A stretch of DNA of 36,032 nucleotides from a virus, in the IMG/VR virus record IMGVR_UViG_3300030106_007211, positions 3,686-39,717 of that record, one strand, 5' to 3'. Under the pieces are notes generated by a model. That model saw nothing but the letters and a program-made list of their open reading frames with translations, did not search any database and was not told where the DNA came from. This document shows positions 35,984 through 36,032 of this stretch, in pieces (the first letter of the stretch is position 1; every line of letters begins with the position of its first letter). The translations under genes were made by a program, and so were the position numbers.

Positions 35984-35994
35984 CTATTTACATA
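35984..35994 (+). promoter_or_regulatory. Candidate late-promoter motif CTATTTACATA
   Basis: It lies in the 76-base gap before the last gene of the window, two bases ahead of its AAAGAGG Shine-Dalgarno. It is one base different from the motif at 10009-10019. This is the longest gap in the virion region, which fits a promoter position. Confidence 0.28.
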
Positions 35995-36014
35995 CGAAAG
36001 AGGTATAATTAACT

Positions 36015-36032
36015 ATGGCATTTCTTGATAAC
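36015..36032 (+). CDS. Start of a downstream virion gene (first six residues, MAFLDN)
   Basis: An ATG at 36015 follows an AAAGAGG Shine-Dalgarno (35997-36003) by eleven bases, and the frame is open to the window edge. MAFLDN is how I recall one conserved T4-like marine phage tail protein beginning, but six residues cannot prove it. The preceding 76 bases hold no other gene. Confidence 0.5.

Noticed and set aside
35568-36008. 146-residue + strand open frame running past the end of the 965-residue gene
   Set aside because: It is the +1 frame of a coding region with an implausible Gln/Leu/Arg composition, and its start lacks a Shine-Dalgarno. The fibronectin-containing frame is clearly the real one.

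Overview
The window looks like part of a large-genome, T4-like contractile-tailed phage (myovirus), probably marine. It is AT-rich, every gene is on the + strand, and genes abut or overlap by 1 to 8 bases. It carries a T4 gp55-type late sigma factor, a gp25 and gp6 baseplate wedge pair, and a run of very large virion proteins. The host cannot be read from the sequence. Peptidoglycan- and envelope-directed enzymes in the baseplate region and a sugar-nucleotide operon suggest a Gram-negative host with a complex surface glycan. No integrase, tRNA, CRISPR array or insertion sequence was found, and no gap exceeds 80 bases.

Region 1 (1-5816) is a tightly coupled sugar-nucleotide operon. It holds the tail end of a CMP-sugar cytidylyltransferase-like gene, a short NeuB-type nonulosonate synthase, a small HAD phosphatase, a DegT-fold enzyme whose PLP lysine is replaced by histidine (the signature of ColD/E1-type sugar 3-dehydratases), a TylC3/TcaB9-type sugar C-methyltransferase, a GDP-fucose-synthase-type epimerase/reductase, GDP-mannose 4,6-dehydratase and a ManC-type cupin. 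Together they suggest a GDP-mannose-derived 6-deoxy sugar that may be 3-deoxygenated and/or C-methylated, beside a CMP-nonulosonate branch. No glycosyltransferase is in the window.

Region 2 (5817-7644) is a cassette of small genes around the late sigma factor: an acidic 70-residue protein, a zinc-ribbon protein, a single-pass membrane protein, the sigma factor, and a 94-residue helical protein whose Shine-Dalgarno sequence lies inside a strong predicted hairpin.

Region 3 (7650-36032) is the baseplate and tail module: a hub-like protein fused to a serine-hydrolase domain, a VanY-type D,D-carboxypeptidase, a spike-like protein with an HxH motif, a 1537-residue protein of unknown role, gp25, gp6, a 488-residue structural protein, a 3223-residue giant with a LamG-like domain and a gp7/GpI-like motif, three further virion proteins of 369, 976 and 965 residues, and the start of the next gene. 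The late sigma factor of region 2 presumably drives transcription of region 3. The strongest points for follow-up are the His-substituted DegT enzyme next to the C-methyltransferase, the hairpin at 7325-7355, the hub-hydrolase fusion, a repeat shared by the C-termini of two virion proteins, and a 60-base GC-rich patch inside an AT-rich gene.
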